DNA of 64,000 nt from Epiperipatus broadwayi (Eukaryota > Onychophora > Udeonychophora > Euonychophora > Peripatidae), in the NCBI GenBank assembly GCA_028023455.1, contig JAQFVV010000157.1:2232001-2296000 (forward strand), written 5' to 3'. A program made the position numbers and the translations under genes. Under the pieces are notes generated by a model. It worked only from the letters and a program-made list of their open reading frames with translations, was not told the origin of the DNA and searched no databases. Below, piece by piece: positions 12,453-24,470 of this stretch (position 1 is its first letter; each line of letters begins with the position of its first letter).

Positions 12453-12621
12453 ATAACGGTCTGAAAGAGGATCGAAACTTACAGACTTACCATATCTGCA
12501 CTACAAGAGTGCCATCTAGGCATTTGAACCTAGAAAATTTATAGAGTGGGCAGATATGCACTATTAAACTTTTACATATGTATTTTTCTCCGACCGTTAG
12601 CCCAAATCACTAGCTCAGTGG
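12453..12621 (-). repeat. Dimeric SINE-like repeat, copy 2
   Basis: Minus-strand copy of the family at 6548-6712. On the minus strand two B-box-like motifs are visible: AGGTTCAAATGCC (complement near 12527-12540) and AGTTTCGATCCTC (near 12467-12480). The conserved TAGTGCAGATATGGTAAG block lies between them. It starts with CTAGTGATTTGGGCTAACGG, a D-arm-like sequence, and ends in AGACCGTTAT. Having both boxes makes this the better preserved copy. Confidence 0.6.
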
Positions 12622-13984
12622 AGACGCAGAGATAATAATATATATAACTTTGTTTAATTTGTATCTTAAATATAAAAAAATAAAAGCCACTGCCAGTAAT
12701 TAACACACAAACATTTACTTATGCACATATATAATATTTAAAATTATTTTAGTATCAGTTTTACATTTTAAAATTTAACTTACATTTTTAACTTTGATTT
12801 TTGATTTTAATTTATATTTTAACTTTTATAAGTTCGCACAGATGAGTTTAATATTTTTATTTAGAGTGTCGAGTATGAATAGATTGCATTTGGTAAAGAA
12901 AATGTTCTATCCCTAATTTAACTTTAGGCCAAAAGTTCGCAGCCAAACCAACATCAATCCATCTGATATATTGATGTATTTAATGCAGTATGAATACAAC
13001 AGCACAAATATCATACTGTCAGGAATGTACATCTGAACAGTATGGTTAAGAGAAGAAATCGTTTTTCACCCAGAATAGGAATGTGACATCTGTCGGGCAA
13101 GAAGAACAATAAAAAAGAAAGCTCCATGGGAAGGGACTGCATTTTCATCTAACTACCCCTTCCATAGGCAAAACAGGGACCTGCAGTGTATACAGCGATT
13201 CTACACGTAGCAAACCTCATACTACATCTACTAATTATACCAATATATCCAATCCATTGACCCAATTTAACTACAAAACAAATAACCTAAGATTACCCTC
13301 CCCTAATTAATTAATATAACTTTACAAATCTATATAGCCATTCATGCCTGACTTAAATTTAACATTTATATAATTTTTCACAGATGGATTTATAAAAGTT
13401 TGTTTTATAATGTTGAGTATAAATCGGCTACAAAGATTACATGGTCAAAAACATTTCAAAATAAACATAAATGATCAAAATATAAAGTCATTTATAAAAT
13501 TCTAAAAGATATAAAGTCATTGATGGAATTGCAGAGGGATATTCACAAGAAACCCAATGTCATTCATCATAAAATGCTGCATTGACACCAATAACTTAAA
13601 AGACATCTGAATAAATACATTTTAGATACTCACCATAAGGTATCATTATTTATCGAATGTCTATATATTTTAATCAAATATGAAAACAACAAACATAATT
13701 AACCGATAACGAATCCATGCAAGCGTCTATACCCAACTTAAATTTAAGGCATTTAAAATTTAAACAATAAATATTAATACAAATAAAAAATAATAATAAA
13801 AAAATGGAAATGATTTTTTTAGCAAACAAATATGTAAAAATTAAACATTTATAATTAATTTGAAACATAAGTCAGATAAAAGTTCCTTTTTAAAATTTAG
13901 ATTAGCTGATCAAATCTTTAAAGTTCTTAATTACTTGTAGTAAAAATTTTTCTGTTTATATCTTACAGTAGAAGAGTCCGGGTT
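12622..13984. other. A+T-rich stretch flanking a less A+T-rich island
   Basis: No gene seen. A G+C-richer island at about 13000-13240 has no readable domain. It lies between the diverged direct repeats annotated separately. The 64-codon minus frame at 13674-13868 is low-complexity. Confidence 0.5.
12838..13446. repeat. Pair of diverged direct repeats ~540 bp apart
   Basis: Segments 12838-12905 and about 13380-13446 share the order CACAGATG, a TTTTAT-rich block, GAGTAT(G)AAT, a GGCTACAAAG/AGATTGCATT-type block and GTCAAAAA(C/A)AT/GTAAAGAAAATG. The match is patchy. They enclose the island at 13000-13240. They could be short LTR remnants or two insertions of one repeat; I cannot tell. Confidence 0.3.
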
Positions 13985-14611
13985 CCTGGTGCCAATTCCT
14001 GCGGGGTCTCTATTTGAAGTCCGGTCTGTTGTTCTGGAGGAGGCCTTAGCTGTTTCATTCCTGGTATTTCAGTCATTTCATTTTTAAATAAATGAGAGAG
14101 GGTGACAAGTGCATCTTATCATGCCTCTCAAAAACAATCAAGCTGGAACTGTTCTTAATTTCAATATTTTTCCTTTTATAGTAGTCCTCCGGATTCAATG
14201 AACATCGTTTCCTGTTGCAATAATTTCCATTATGATCTGGGCCTTCATTGCTGCTTCTATATTGGCCATCTAATTTATTTTTGTCTCTTATCTATATCTT
14301 TCATCTGACTTTTCTCTATAAGAGCCCCAAGGGCTAGTTTGCTTTTCAATTAATTTATAACACAATCATTTCCATTTACAAAAATATTTTATCTTTTTCT
14401 TGTACTTTTTTCTAAAAAAGTACGTTCAAATACCTTTTTTTTTATTTGAAAAAAAAGAAATAATTTTTAAAGTTTTGTATCTGTGCGGATATATATTTTC
14501 GTATACACGTTTAACAGCTCTTTAATTTTTTTAGCTTTTAGTTTTTATTTACAAACTTAAGAAAAAATTTTATTTTAATTTTAAATTAATGTAACGGTGT
14601 ATACCGTTACA
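13985..14611 (-). repeat. LTR-like dispersed repeat, copy 2
   Basis: Reverse-strand copy of the family at 4175-4850, read from 14611 downward. It begins with a near-perfect hairpin, TGTAACGGT facing ACCGTTACA (14590-14611), then the shared ATTAATTTAAAATTAAAAT and AATGGAAATGATTGT blocks. CTAGCCCTTGGGGC follows (complement near 14323-14337) and then TATAAAAGG (near 14176-14184). The terminal part carries GGCACCAGGAACCCGG, which resembles a primer-binding region only loosely. Both the TATA box and the opening hairpin sit at equivalent places in the two copies, which supports an LTR origin. Confidence 0.6.
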
Positions 14612-14849
14612 ATATATTCATGCTTTCATTCCAAAGATTGGTCTATATAAGTGTATTTAGGTTTGAAAATATAATGGTCATTCTTATTTTCTCAAGGTCT
14701 TTATCTTGTAGTTAGAATAATAGTATCCTCACATTTAACATCACTGATTTATAATTCAGTGCAAGTGAGAAGGGATTATTACATTCTAAATATAATGACT
14801 ATATTTTGTTAAGCATATCAAATTGTACCAAACTGTAGTCCCACTAAAT

Positions 14850-15060
14850 GCAAGTTTTCATAATCAATGGATGCACAAAGAATTGTGCATAAAATCCCTA
14901 TCTAGTGCCTACTCATCCAACATCCCCAGACTAGTTTCTAGCTTGTGGATTTCATCAGTGATGAGCCTCAGACTTGATGGTACTACTGTATGGAGAGTTT
15001 GGCACTCTTATTAACAACATGTGCAAGCATATGAAATGGTGATCATGTGATGTTTTGATG
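14850..15060 (+). repeat. Dispersed repeat family R1, copy 1
   Basis: Shares, in order, TAATCAATGGATGCA, TTGTGCATAAAATCCC, CTACTCATCCAA, CCAGACTAGTTTCTAGCTTG, TCATCAGTGA and GAAATGGTGATCATGTGAT with copies at 35566-35830 and 41241-41460. The family is less A+T-rich than its surroundings. No B box or ORF explains it; the class is unknown. A 63-codon frame across it (14823-15014) is just the repeat read through. Confidence 0.75.
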
Positions 15061-16077
15061 GTTTTATATCAAATTGTAATGGAAATTATATTTTATGATT
15101 ATTCAATAAAATATCTAGATAGTAAATAAAAAATTAAGTACAAATCAGAAAGAGTATAAGAAGCAGATTTGAAATGATACTCCCATCGTAAACATTTCAC
15201 AAATCTTAAATTATTTACTCACATAATTTTTATATATGATAAAGAAAGTAGAAATGTTTAAAGAAACTCATTACACAATGCTAAATATATACATTTGGCA
15301 TGCTATGGTTTGGGATTTAAGATTAGGCAAATAAATCACGAAATTTTTTTAGCTAATAAGCAAAATTGGAAAAATACCTTTTTAAGTAGTTATCCCAACC
15401 AGTCTGTCTATCATTAGTTGGAGAGTAAAAATATCGAATTAATCTGGATTGATCATTGTAATAAATTGTCCAATATTATTTTCTGATATACTGACAATTA
15501 TAAATTAATCAATTCAAAAATTATAGGCTAAGTTATTGTCAAATGCAAGAAATGCAATTAAACAACAGTATCATGAATAATACGCTAAGCAAAATAATAG
15601 GCATTAAGAGATGAACTCTAAGTGTTAATATTAATGGCATAACTAGAAAGTTTTGCAAATTATGATTCAGTCTACAAAAAAAAATTCATTATAGAATGTG
15701 TAAAATGAATTAAAGATTATCTTACTGTAATATATAAAATAAATTTATATTCTATGAGCACTTGTTGACCTGCGGGTCTGAAAATTAGTTTAATGCCTGC
15801 AAAACAACAATTAAAAAGAGTGATGTTCTTGTTTTGATGCATGTAGCAACATTATATATTGTAGATATATTGATGATATATTTATTTGTGCATCCAAAAA
15901 GCTATTGATACCATGTTTAATTTAATTTGGATTTAATGTTTTACAGATTAAATGATAAGAGTGATTTATAAATAATTGTGAAACATATATTAGAGGCTAT
16001 ATAATAGCACTTAATACTTTTCTTTATTCACTTTTTACAATGCAATTAAATAGAAAGGATTTTCACCTTTTCACAAA
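15061..16077. other. A+T-rich stretch with no supportable gene
   Basis: Nothing recognisable; frequent stops in every frame and no sharing with other parts of the window noticed. Confidence 0.55.
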
Positions 16078-16153
16078 TATGCTCTACTAATTTATATAAG
16101 CTCAATGATGCTGTGTTGAGTACAAGAAAACTCTCAAACCCAAGATAGAGATT
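16078..16153 (+). repeat. Single arm of the 55.8-kb hairpin MITE family
   Basis: The sequence from TATGCTCTACTAAT through GCTCAATGATGCTGTGTTGA and GAAAACTCTCAAACCC to GATAGAGA matches one arm of the hairpin at 55803-56008. The second arm is absent, so this is a truncated copy or a solo arm. It adjoins the presumed 3' end of the Penelope-like element. Confidence 0.6.
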
Positions 16154-17830
16154 CTAGAAAATTTTATTCATTCCTTGATAATACTTCCTTACAGTTTTGA
16201 CTGACCATTAGACTTCATCAGAACTGAATATTCAAATATGCATGTTCACATAATTAATACCTTTTAATACAAAATACTCTGTATATCTGTTTAATACATG
16301 ATACAATTATATATTAATACACCTGATAAAATACCTATATAAAAAAAGTTTAAACAACTTTATAAATATTAATTTCATTGTTTGTTGTTTTTTATATAAA
16401 TATTTTTATATACTTTACATTTATATAACTTTTAATCATTTTGCTAAATTAATTTATTTTTATCACTTAAACTATTCTATTATAATTTTATTCATGTATT
16501 AGCCTAATTATAATATATATAGTTTTTATTTAATTTTATTTTTAATCTTACCTTCTCTTAACTTTCTAATTTTGTAATTGATATTTTTTTTATTTTTTTT
16601 TTTACCTTTTATTTTGCATACTAACTCCGTTAGGAGTTATTTTTTGTGACTATTATTTATTTTACTTTTTAATTCATATGTTTATTTATTTAAGTTTTAT
16701 AAAATTAATTTTTATAAAAGTAATGTCTTTACGTTTAAATCTTTATTTAAATTTAATTTAAGTTTTATAATCATGATAGCTTCTTTAATTTTTCTCTTTT
16801 ATTAGTAGTACAATGAATCATTTTTATACTATCTTTTTTCAAATTTATACCGTTTCTATTGAATGTAAATAAATAGGTGGTTTTTTATCACATTTGTGTT
16901 GGATTAATCTTGTATAAATTGAATACTCCATCTCACATAATGGCATTTGATATTTTTTGTCTGACATTTTACATTTAATTTCATGTACTCCATTTATGCA
17001 ATTTTTTATATTTACAATATATTTACTGCCTAATCTATTAAATATATTTTTTCTTTATTGTTTTTTAAAGTTTATTATTACATTTTTTATTAATTTTATT
17101 AATAATTTTATTTGTTTTTATAACTAAATATTTATTTTTCTTATCATCTTTTTATCATAATTAATTTTATCTCCTAATATCTTTGTTATCTTTTATAATC
17201 TTTATTAAATTAAATAATTATTACTTTTTAGTTTTTTAATTATTGAATCTACTTGTTTGTCATAACTTTCCACATTTGAACAATAATTTATAGCACTATA
17301 TGCTTTTGAAATTATAGTATTTTTTTGTATATCAGTTTTTTAATATATAGAAATGTTTGTTTTACATTTACCATTTATATATGATTTGATTAACATATGT
17401 TAACTTATGTTACTTTTCTGTTGTAAATTTTGTTTTTATGTCTATGCTATTTGCCTTTGGCTTTTATTAAAATTAATAGATAGTATCAACATATCTTTTT
17501 ATAAAGATTGAATCACTTTTTTCTTCATCATTAATTTTTCTATTTTTTCAATATATATTGCTTAGAACTCCACTTAGTGTTTCTCTTCTTAATAATCTTT
17601 CTTCTTATTTAAACAAATTTTTATTAAATTCAAATTTTATTTCTTTAGAACAAATTTTCATAATTTCTATTAATTATTTTATTGGTATTCTTTTATTTAT
17701 ATCATTTACATATCTGTTAACTGCCAATTTTATAGCTTTTTCATGTCAGTATTGTATTAACTATAATATTAATATTTTTATATTAATAGTTTTAATCCAA
17801 GGCAATATATAATTTTGCTTATACTGAATG
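16154..17830 (-). mobile_element. Decayed Penelope-like element (RT plus GIY-YIG-like remains)
   Basis: Read on the minus strand, decayed frames give pieces in the order of a Penelope-like retroelement. Near 17550-17660 there is ICSKEIKFEFNKNLF followed by SGVLSNIY, which resembles the RT palm segment normally written as MGSPLxxxLANIY. Next comes KCKTNISIY (about 17370) and then AYSAINYCSN (about 17300), matching the usual YRKPTHT...RAxxICS region. Near 16870-17000 GVHEIKCKM, KKYQM and RLIQHKCDKK recall a GIY-YIG endonuclease of the C-K-YIG-R-QHK type, with the YIG itself lost. A TCTGATGAAGTCTAATGG stretch (complement near 16207-16224) resembles the conserved 3' UTR of such elements. Stops and frameshifts are numerous; it is dead. 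The assignment rests on motif order, not on a database search. Confidence 0.6.
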
Positions 17831-17849
17831 GTTTTTATATATGTAAATA

Positions 17850-18156
17850 GATGAATTTGAACTCAGGATTTTTCAATCTATTCATCTTCTATTTTATTTC
17901 AAGCAAGTAATACACATGATCACCCATATGCAAAAAAATACATGACCCCAAATATAAGGTTTGAGGAATTGCTATCTTAATATAAACTGATCACTGATTA
18001 TATATATATATATGGGAGATTATGATCTGGCTCAACTGATGATTGCTGAATCTGGAGATCATGTATCTTTTTACATATATGTGGTCATGTGTATCAGTTG
18101 CTTTATATAGAATGGAGTATAGATAGACTGAAAAATTCTGAGTTCAAACCCCTCTT
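17850..18156. repeat. Palindromic tRNA-like element, copy 2
   Basis: The left arm (17850-17955) opens with a reversed B box (complement of GAGTTCAAATTC). The right arm (about 17975-18156) reads TATCTTAATATAAACTGATC, (TA)n at 18000-18012, GATCTGGCTCAACTGATGA, GGAGATCATGTATC, TGTGGTCATGTGTATCAGTT and ends with the plus-strand B box GAGTTCAAACCCC (about 18140-18152). It sits between the Penelope-like RT remains and another minus-strand coding remnant upstream, so it may have inserted into that element. Confidence 0.7.
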
Positions 18157-18191
18157 TTTACATTAATATTTTAATACTTTGTATTAAAATA

Positions 18192-18430
18192 CTACATTAA
18201 TATTAATATGATATCTATTTTTACTATTGTTAAATTATAATTATTATATTGTTCAACTTTATCTCTAATTCCTCTTATCAAATCATTATTGTTTTTTAAT
18301 GAAAAAAATTTATTTTCTATTAATATGTATATATCATTAAAATCTGTTAAAAAGGAAGTTGTCTTGGCAACAGGTTGAGATTGTTGGTTGTTACTGATAT
18401 TGGGATTGTCAAAGTGTTGACTTATTTTAA

Positions 18431-18474
<44 letters not shown>

Positions 18475-18482
18475 CTAGCCAT
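18192..18482 (-). repeat. Minus-strand coding remnant shared with 42970-43050
   Basis: A 96-codon minus frame begins in an (AT)n tract, which gives a meaningless IY repeat, and then reads NPNISNNQQSQPVAKTTSFL. The repeat at 42970-43050 reads NPNINHN, a stop, then QSQPVVKETSF in the same orientation, so both descend from one coding repeat. The position just upstream of the minus-strand Penelope-like element suggests its N-terminal region, but I cannot match it to a known domain. The frame has no stop up to its end at 18192. Confidence 0.45.
18433..18470. repeat. (AT)n microsatellite
   Basis: Uninterrupted AT dinucleotide run of about 38 bp. Confidence 0.95.
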
Positions 18483-20773
18483 TTAGAAAATTCTAACAAA
18501 ATAAGAATTTGCATTATTAATGATTGACCTTAATGGTATTCCTTCTTGAAAAATGTTTGTTTCTCTGTTCGAAGAATGTAGTTTTTTTTTATCAATCAAA
18601 CTTTAATTATATATACCCTATATTAATTCAGAAATCGTTTTTGTTTTTTAATTTAGTATTTATTTTTTTTTAGTTTTAATATAGTTTTTCTTTTGACATT
18701 TGTATTCTAATATATCAATATGTTATAAAATAGTTGATGTTTTAGATTTTTTGTATCTGTAATACAAATTTATGTAAATAAAGCAGATCATAATGTAAAT
18801 TTTGGAAAAATGTAAACAAAACTTGTCCAAATCAATTATTCAAAATGTTGATTAATTAATACCATGGAAAATTTACTAGAAGACAATTAAGTGGTTCATA
18901 TAATATAGTAAAAACCTTGAAATTATATTCGTCACATGGCTAAGTTAAATAGTAAGCTTTCTCCTCTATTTACAAGCTGTAATTTAAATTTTTAAATGTT
19001 GCTACGCTTGGAAAAAAAATAATTCTCAAGGATAAATTAATAAAGGAGAATAAATCTCAAACTGTCTGAACTATATCAAGCAGAAATTTTCTTATTATAA
19101 ACTAAGAAATTTTCTTATTCTAAACTGTGAAGCAAGGATTAAACTAATCACATCTTATGTACATATATGCATAATAGGGTGAAAAATAATGGAATATAGA
19201 TATTAATTTTGTATAAATCTGGAAAGTTGTATTTTTTCTTATGAACCAAAACAGATCAAAGTTGTTTAATGGAGAGAAATGATTGAAGTTGTATGGTTAA
19301 TTAATCTTGTTTTATAAAGCATTCTAATCATGCTATTAATGTTAAAATATACTTTGCCACTTATTTCCAATTGCTTTACTTAATATATTATCTGCATTAT
19401 TGTTGATGATTTACATTTATTGGTTTTGATAAATATTCTGAATATTGAAAGCTTATTTAGTCAAGAACTTCTGAATTTACTAATGTACAGCCACTAATGA
19501 ATTTCAAAATTCAATTGGTCAATTGATTGCATTATTATGTATCCCCAGAACTGATAGAGAACAACATCATAGTCTTATCATGAGTATGATTTATTTTTTC
19601 TTCTATTGGTGATTATATGATTGTTACACACTATAAAGAAATAGTTTCATATTCCCTTTACTATCTGTAATTAAAATAAAATATAAATCATCTTTCTTCT
19701 TGTTGTCAACTAGATGTCATATGCAGTGATTTTTTTATGGTACTGCATTAAGGATATTTTATCTTTCAGGTTCTACAATATGTACTGGATGATGGATCAG
19801 TATGACTTTTATATGCTCAAAAAAGTACATAAAGTACGACCGATATTTAGCAGATGCCACATGACAATTGCATATAATAATCCGTAAAACCTGAATTTTT
19901 TCTTCATTTTGAATGCTTTTAAATAATTGTATATGTTATAAAAGAGTTTCAAATAGTTCTGAGAAATTATCTAAATAATATATAGCGACTCTGTGATTCT
20001 TTTTTCATTTATATTTGTGGATATATCCTTCCACACTAAGATTTGGTGTTACTTTTAATAAATTATTATGAAAAATATGAATCTGTTTCTTTACTAATTA
20101 ATACGATAATTATTATTATATAAAAAAGAATAGAGATTTCTGATTCTAAGATATCAAAGTCGATTTCACATTGCTTTTAAGAATCTTTACCTGATTTTTT
20201 AAAAATTACTATCTAAATATATATATTAAAAAAATAACTTTCATTATGTATTTTTAAAATATAATCTTCAATATACTTAAAAAAAATTTTCACTGAAACT
20301 AAATTTTGATTTTTAAAAAAGAATGTTTTTAATAGAATATTTTTTATGTGTATATTTGAAGATTTATACAAATATACAACTTATTTAACAGAAAATCCAA
20401 ATTTATGTTGTTACTTTTATCTGTCGTTATTTTTGTAACAAATAGGAAACAGATAATTGAAATTGCTTATTTTATATTGTATTTGAATTAAAGTTATTTA
20501 AAGTCATTAATATAAAAATTGTTTTTTTTTTTTTTCAAAATATGGTGAACCCAGGAAATAATTTTTATCTGAATTTGTTGAGTATATAAAAAGATGGTCA
20601 AATTAATATAAAAATCATTGCTAAAAAAGAAAAATATTAGTTGAGATTAAAACCAAAACCATATTTATGTACTTGTCAATATGTCAAGTAAAGTATTTAA
20701 ATTCTAGTTATATTACTATGGAATATGTTGATTGAATATACAATAATCAATAATAAATAATATTTACTAAGGC
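18483..20773. other. A+T-rich stretch with no supportable gene
   Basis: No gene, no shared repeat and no G+C island noticed; T-rich and A-rich runs are common (for example 20520-20535). Confidence 0.55.
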
Positions 20774-20984
20774 TGTAACCTCAAGAATGTGCGTGTAAAA
20801 ATGCGATAGTAGGGACCTCTACAGGTCTTAACCACAAGCTTACATTTTGAAACAAAAGAGGGGAACTTCTTTACTTCAACCTACTTTCTATATAAATAGG
20901 TGAAGCTGAAGCAGTTAGATCTGAGAGTGTGAAGCTATTCAATACTTCACTGATTAATTTAAATTTCATTAATGAGTGATAACA
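20774..20984 (+). repeat. Short solo-LTR-like segment with a TATA box (weak)
   Basis: A less A+T-rich block that starts TGTAACC, has a good TATA box, TATATAAATAG (20889-20899), then a GAAGCAGTT initiator-like stretch about 25-30 bp further, and could end in AACA at 20984. The length would be 211 bp. The flanking 5-mers do not match, so there is no target-duplication support. A polymerase II promoter of other origin is equally possible. Confidence 0.25.
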
Positions 20985-22779
20985 TAAAGAATACATATCA
21001 TCTTAAATTTTTGTTAAAGAAAAAAAAATTATCAAGATGAGGAAGATGAGAAAAAAATGTACTCTTTTATTTAAGTTTCAAATATATTTGCAATAAATTG
21101 CATAAGAGTTCATTGTTGTTTTTTAATTTTGGTAATTACTAATAAAATACCACAATTTTTTCTTGAAAATTTATGACATAATAAGTGCCTATTATTAAAA
21201 TATTATTTTGTATTAAAAAAATTAATAGAAAGGTTGAATTTTGGAAATGATGATTAAGCATTTAAAAATTTAAAAAAGCAACAGTTTACAATGCTAATTG
21301 ATTATTAAGTAATCAGAAAGTAAAGATTGTCTCAATTATTTTATAGAAAAAAGTTTTGAAATGCCTTATTCTTGCTTAAAACTGCAGGTAAATCTAAAAT
21401 TAACTAATGGTAAGAAATATAAGTACATAAGATAAGCATGTATTAATAGTATTAATGTTTAGCATGGGATTAGTAGAATCCTTTAATGCTTTGGTAAACT
21501 TAAAATATCATTACCAGGCATAATGTTTTTTTTATTCTTAGATTTATATATCTTATATTATATCAAAATCTATACTTGATTTCACCTTTCCATATCTGAT
21601 AATTTTTCACAAAAAAAAAATTGTATAAATATATTTAATACTTGTTTTTTTCTTATTTTGTCTTCATTTCTTTTATTTAGTTTTATTTTCATAATGTCTT
21701 ATTACTAATATCTATATTGAGCATAAATCAAAGATGATTATTATCGGAAGCAGTTGATCATAGTCAGATCTTCATTAAACATTATTTCAATCTTTCATAT
21801 GTGAGCCTATTCATAAACTATCCCAGTATATAAAGTTACAAATTTTATAAATAGACATCATATCTTTCTTATTAAGAACTGAAGGTGGTTTGATAGTATT
21901 TAACAACAAAGAATTAGAAATAATAAGCAAATCATGATATTAATGTATAAACTACAAGTGAGTTTGAAGAATATCTTTACTAGATGAAATAATTAAGCCA
22001 TGATTATTTTAATTAAAAAATTAGACTAATAGACATTAATAGCTGACTAAAATTTATCAGACACTTATTTTTGGAAAAATAATCAAGACAAAAGAAGCCA
22101 TATTTTATAAATATTTTTTATGAGTATTTTAGAAACTGGATTATTTGAACTTTTCTCACTAATTAATATTCAAAGTCTGTACTAAAAATATTTTGGAAAA
22201 ATTAATAGATATTGTAAAAGATATTGTCATTGCAGAAAAGAGTTTGCTATTAACTCAAAGGAGATTCTTTGATTTCTATTTGAAGCCTTAAAAGAACTAA
22301 GCAGAACACATTCCTAATGTTTACACCATACCATTGTAGCAGATTATTCATATAGTAAATTAACATGTATGAGCTGTTCATCAACATGCATCATCCTGTA
22401 GGGTGATTGTATTGGTGTTTTTTTTTTACTTATTGAGATTAAAAACTCACTATGGTCTTTCTTCTCAGTTATCTTATAGTGCTTCAAGTTTTCTTGAAAG
22501 CAGGATGAATGTGTGTGATAAACTCTTGTATTAAATATTTACAATCATGATAGACAAAACTAAATTATGTCCCTTATTTCCAAGAAGCTGTAAGATCACT
22601 AGCTAAGGCACTGGTGGTAGCCAAATGCCAAGTTTTCTAAGAATATCCTCATTGTAAATCCAGAATGCCATTCAATGATGACTTTTTATTTGTAACTTCA
22701 GATCACTTTTGAGTAAAGTAAGATTGTGTGAATTAAAAGAAAAACTGTTTAATATTAAATGAAACATTATTGGACTTTC
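20985..22779. other. A+T-rich stretch with no supportable gene
   Basis: Nothing recognisable. A slightly less A+T-rich part at 22300-22700 has no readable domain. Confidence 0.55.
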
Positions 22780-23400
22780 TTAATATAAAAGAAAAAATGA
22801 AGAAACAATTGATTTAAAAAGTAATTAAAGGACAAATATCAAAAGCACAAATGAAGTTGTATTCATTATAAATACAAATTGGAAGAAGAATATTATGGAT
22901 ATTGAATCAGATAGAATGTCAAGATTACATATTTAAGTTAATGGACAATACCAAATCCAGATAATTCAGTATTATACCCCATCAAGTGGTCACAGTGATG
23001 AAGTAGAAGGTTTTTAAATGGATGTACGAAATGCTCTTTATCAGAACAAACAACATTTTAAAAATATCATGGGAAGCTTTAAAGCTAAAATTGGTAAATC
23101 ATTGAAAGAGGAAAGTGATCCAAATAAATTAGGTTATAGTGATAGGAATGAAAAGGGGAATTTGTGGAATTCACACAACATGACAAATTGTATTTTATGA
23201 ATTGATTATTTAGGTAAAATACTAAATGGAAATGGAAGTATCCAAATGAAGTTACAACAGAATTGGATCATGTTTTGACTAACAGAAAGTACATATTTCA
23301 GAATTGTAATATTCTTAATAAATTCAGAACAGGATGTGATCATCAGTCAGTGAGATGTTAATGCAAAACTAAAAGTGGCAACTGTTTGATTAAGTTGCAT
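22780..23400 (+). mobile_element. RTE-type LINE fragment, endonuclease region
   Basis: Conceptual translation, with frameshifts, gives the AP-endonuclease region of an RTE-clade retrotransposon. The pieces are IQYYTPSSGHSDEVEGF (usual form QVYAPTSDHSDEEVE, near 22955-23015), then IMGSFKAKIGKSLKEE (usual GDFNAKIG, with D and N replaced). LGYSDRNEKGNL follows (to 23200), then EVTTELDHVLTNRKYIFQNC and FRTGCDHQSVR (about 23250-23360). The longest unbroken piece is the 60-codon frame at 23018-23200. The RT domain is missing. The fragment is dead because its catalytic GDFN is altered and stops interrupt it. Confidence 0.75.
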
Positions 23401-24470
23401 GTGTTTTTAATCCTACGTTGTTGCTTTTTTGTTAGAGAAGCTTGGAGTTTGTTGTTTTGATCTATTTAGGATTGAACTGGAAACTCTTCTATTTTTAATG
23501 AGCTCTAAAATGAGCTAGATAAATAAAAATGTCTGCAAAAATATTTTTCTTCTTTTGTAGTGGCTGTTAGGATATGATGACAAACCTGCGCTTGTGGATG
23601 ATTTAGTACTTTCATTTTCAATGATGGTGAAATGTCTGCATTAGCATTAGATTCTATGGATTATTCTCAATAAGGCATAGAACCTATCATTAATGCCAAT
23701 ATTTCAGCTAGTAAGAAGTCATTAGAGCCTGGTAAAAAAATGTTGATTTCTCATTAGCAAGTGATATTAACTTTATGTGAAAGATTTTACTGCCTTGAAT
23801 CATGTTCCAGTCTTTGAAAATCAGTTGCTAATAGTAATAATCGGTCAGATAAGTCAGAAAATAGTAGAAAATGACCTCCCTCCCAAATGCTGATTTTCAT
23901 ATAGGAATTCAAAATGGAAGGGAAAAAATAATTATACAAATGCATTGCAAATTTATGATTCAAGACTTCAAGTAAACGTTAAAAGGGTTCTGAAAATAAT
24001 TTGTTTAATCTACTAAACGATATATATTTGCTTTATTTGTTTTTAGCTTTGTGTGCTTTTTAGCTTTGTGTGCTTGTGCGTGTTAGCGCATTTTATATAT
24101 TTTGATTCATAATTAGCCACAAAGTATAAACTATTTGCTTATTTAAACGATAAGAAGACTTTTATGCAATGCTTACTGGGAAAAATTATTGAACATTATT
24201 TACAAAATTTTGCTACAGCCTAATAATAGATACATCAGAATAGAATTTCATAATGCTATTCAAAAAGATTTATTTTTTAAAAAATCCTTATTTTCTTTTG
24301 AAGGATAAATTGTTACTGATCAAATTAAAAACACTTACCATGACTTCCACGATACATATCTTCAACTTCTGCTTAATAAGTTTAAACCATATCAAACTTC
24401 AAATATTTGCTAGAGAAAATAGCTACCCAAACACATTTAGTGTAACATTAAAGAAAGGACTTTTTTAAAC
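23401..24470. other. Stretch with no supportable gene
   Basis: No domain recognised. The 71-codon frame at 24253-24468 is K/I/L-rich and looks random. A short direct duplication of TTTTAGCTTTGTGTGCTT occurs at about 24042-24075. Confidence 0.5.

Noticed and set aside
14823-15014. 63-codon frame
   Set aside because: It lies within dispersed repeat R1, and the other R1 copies do not keep the frame.
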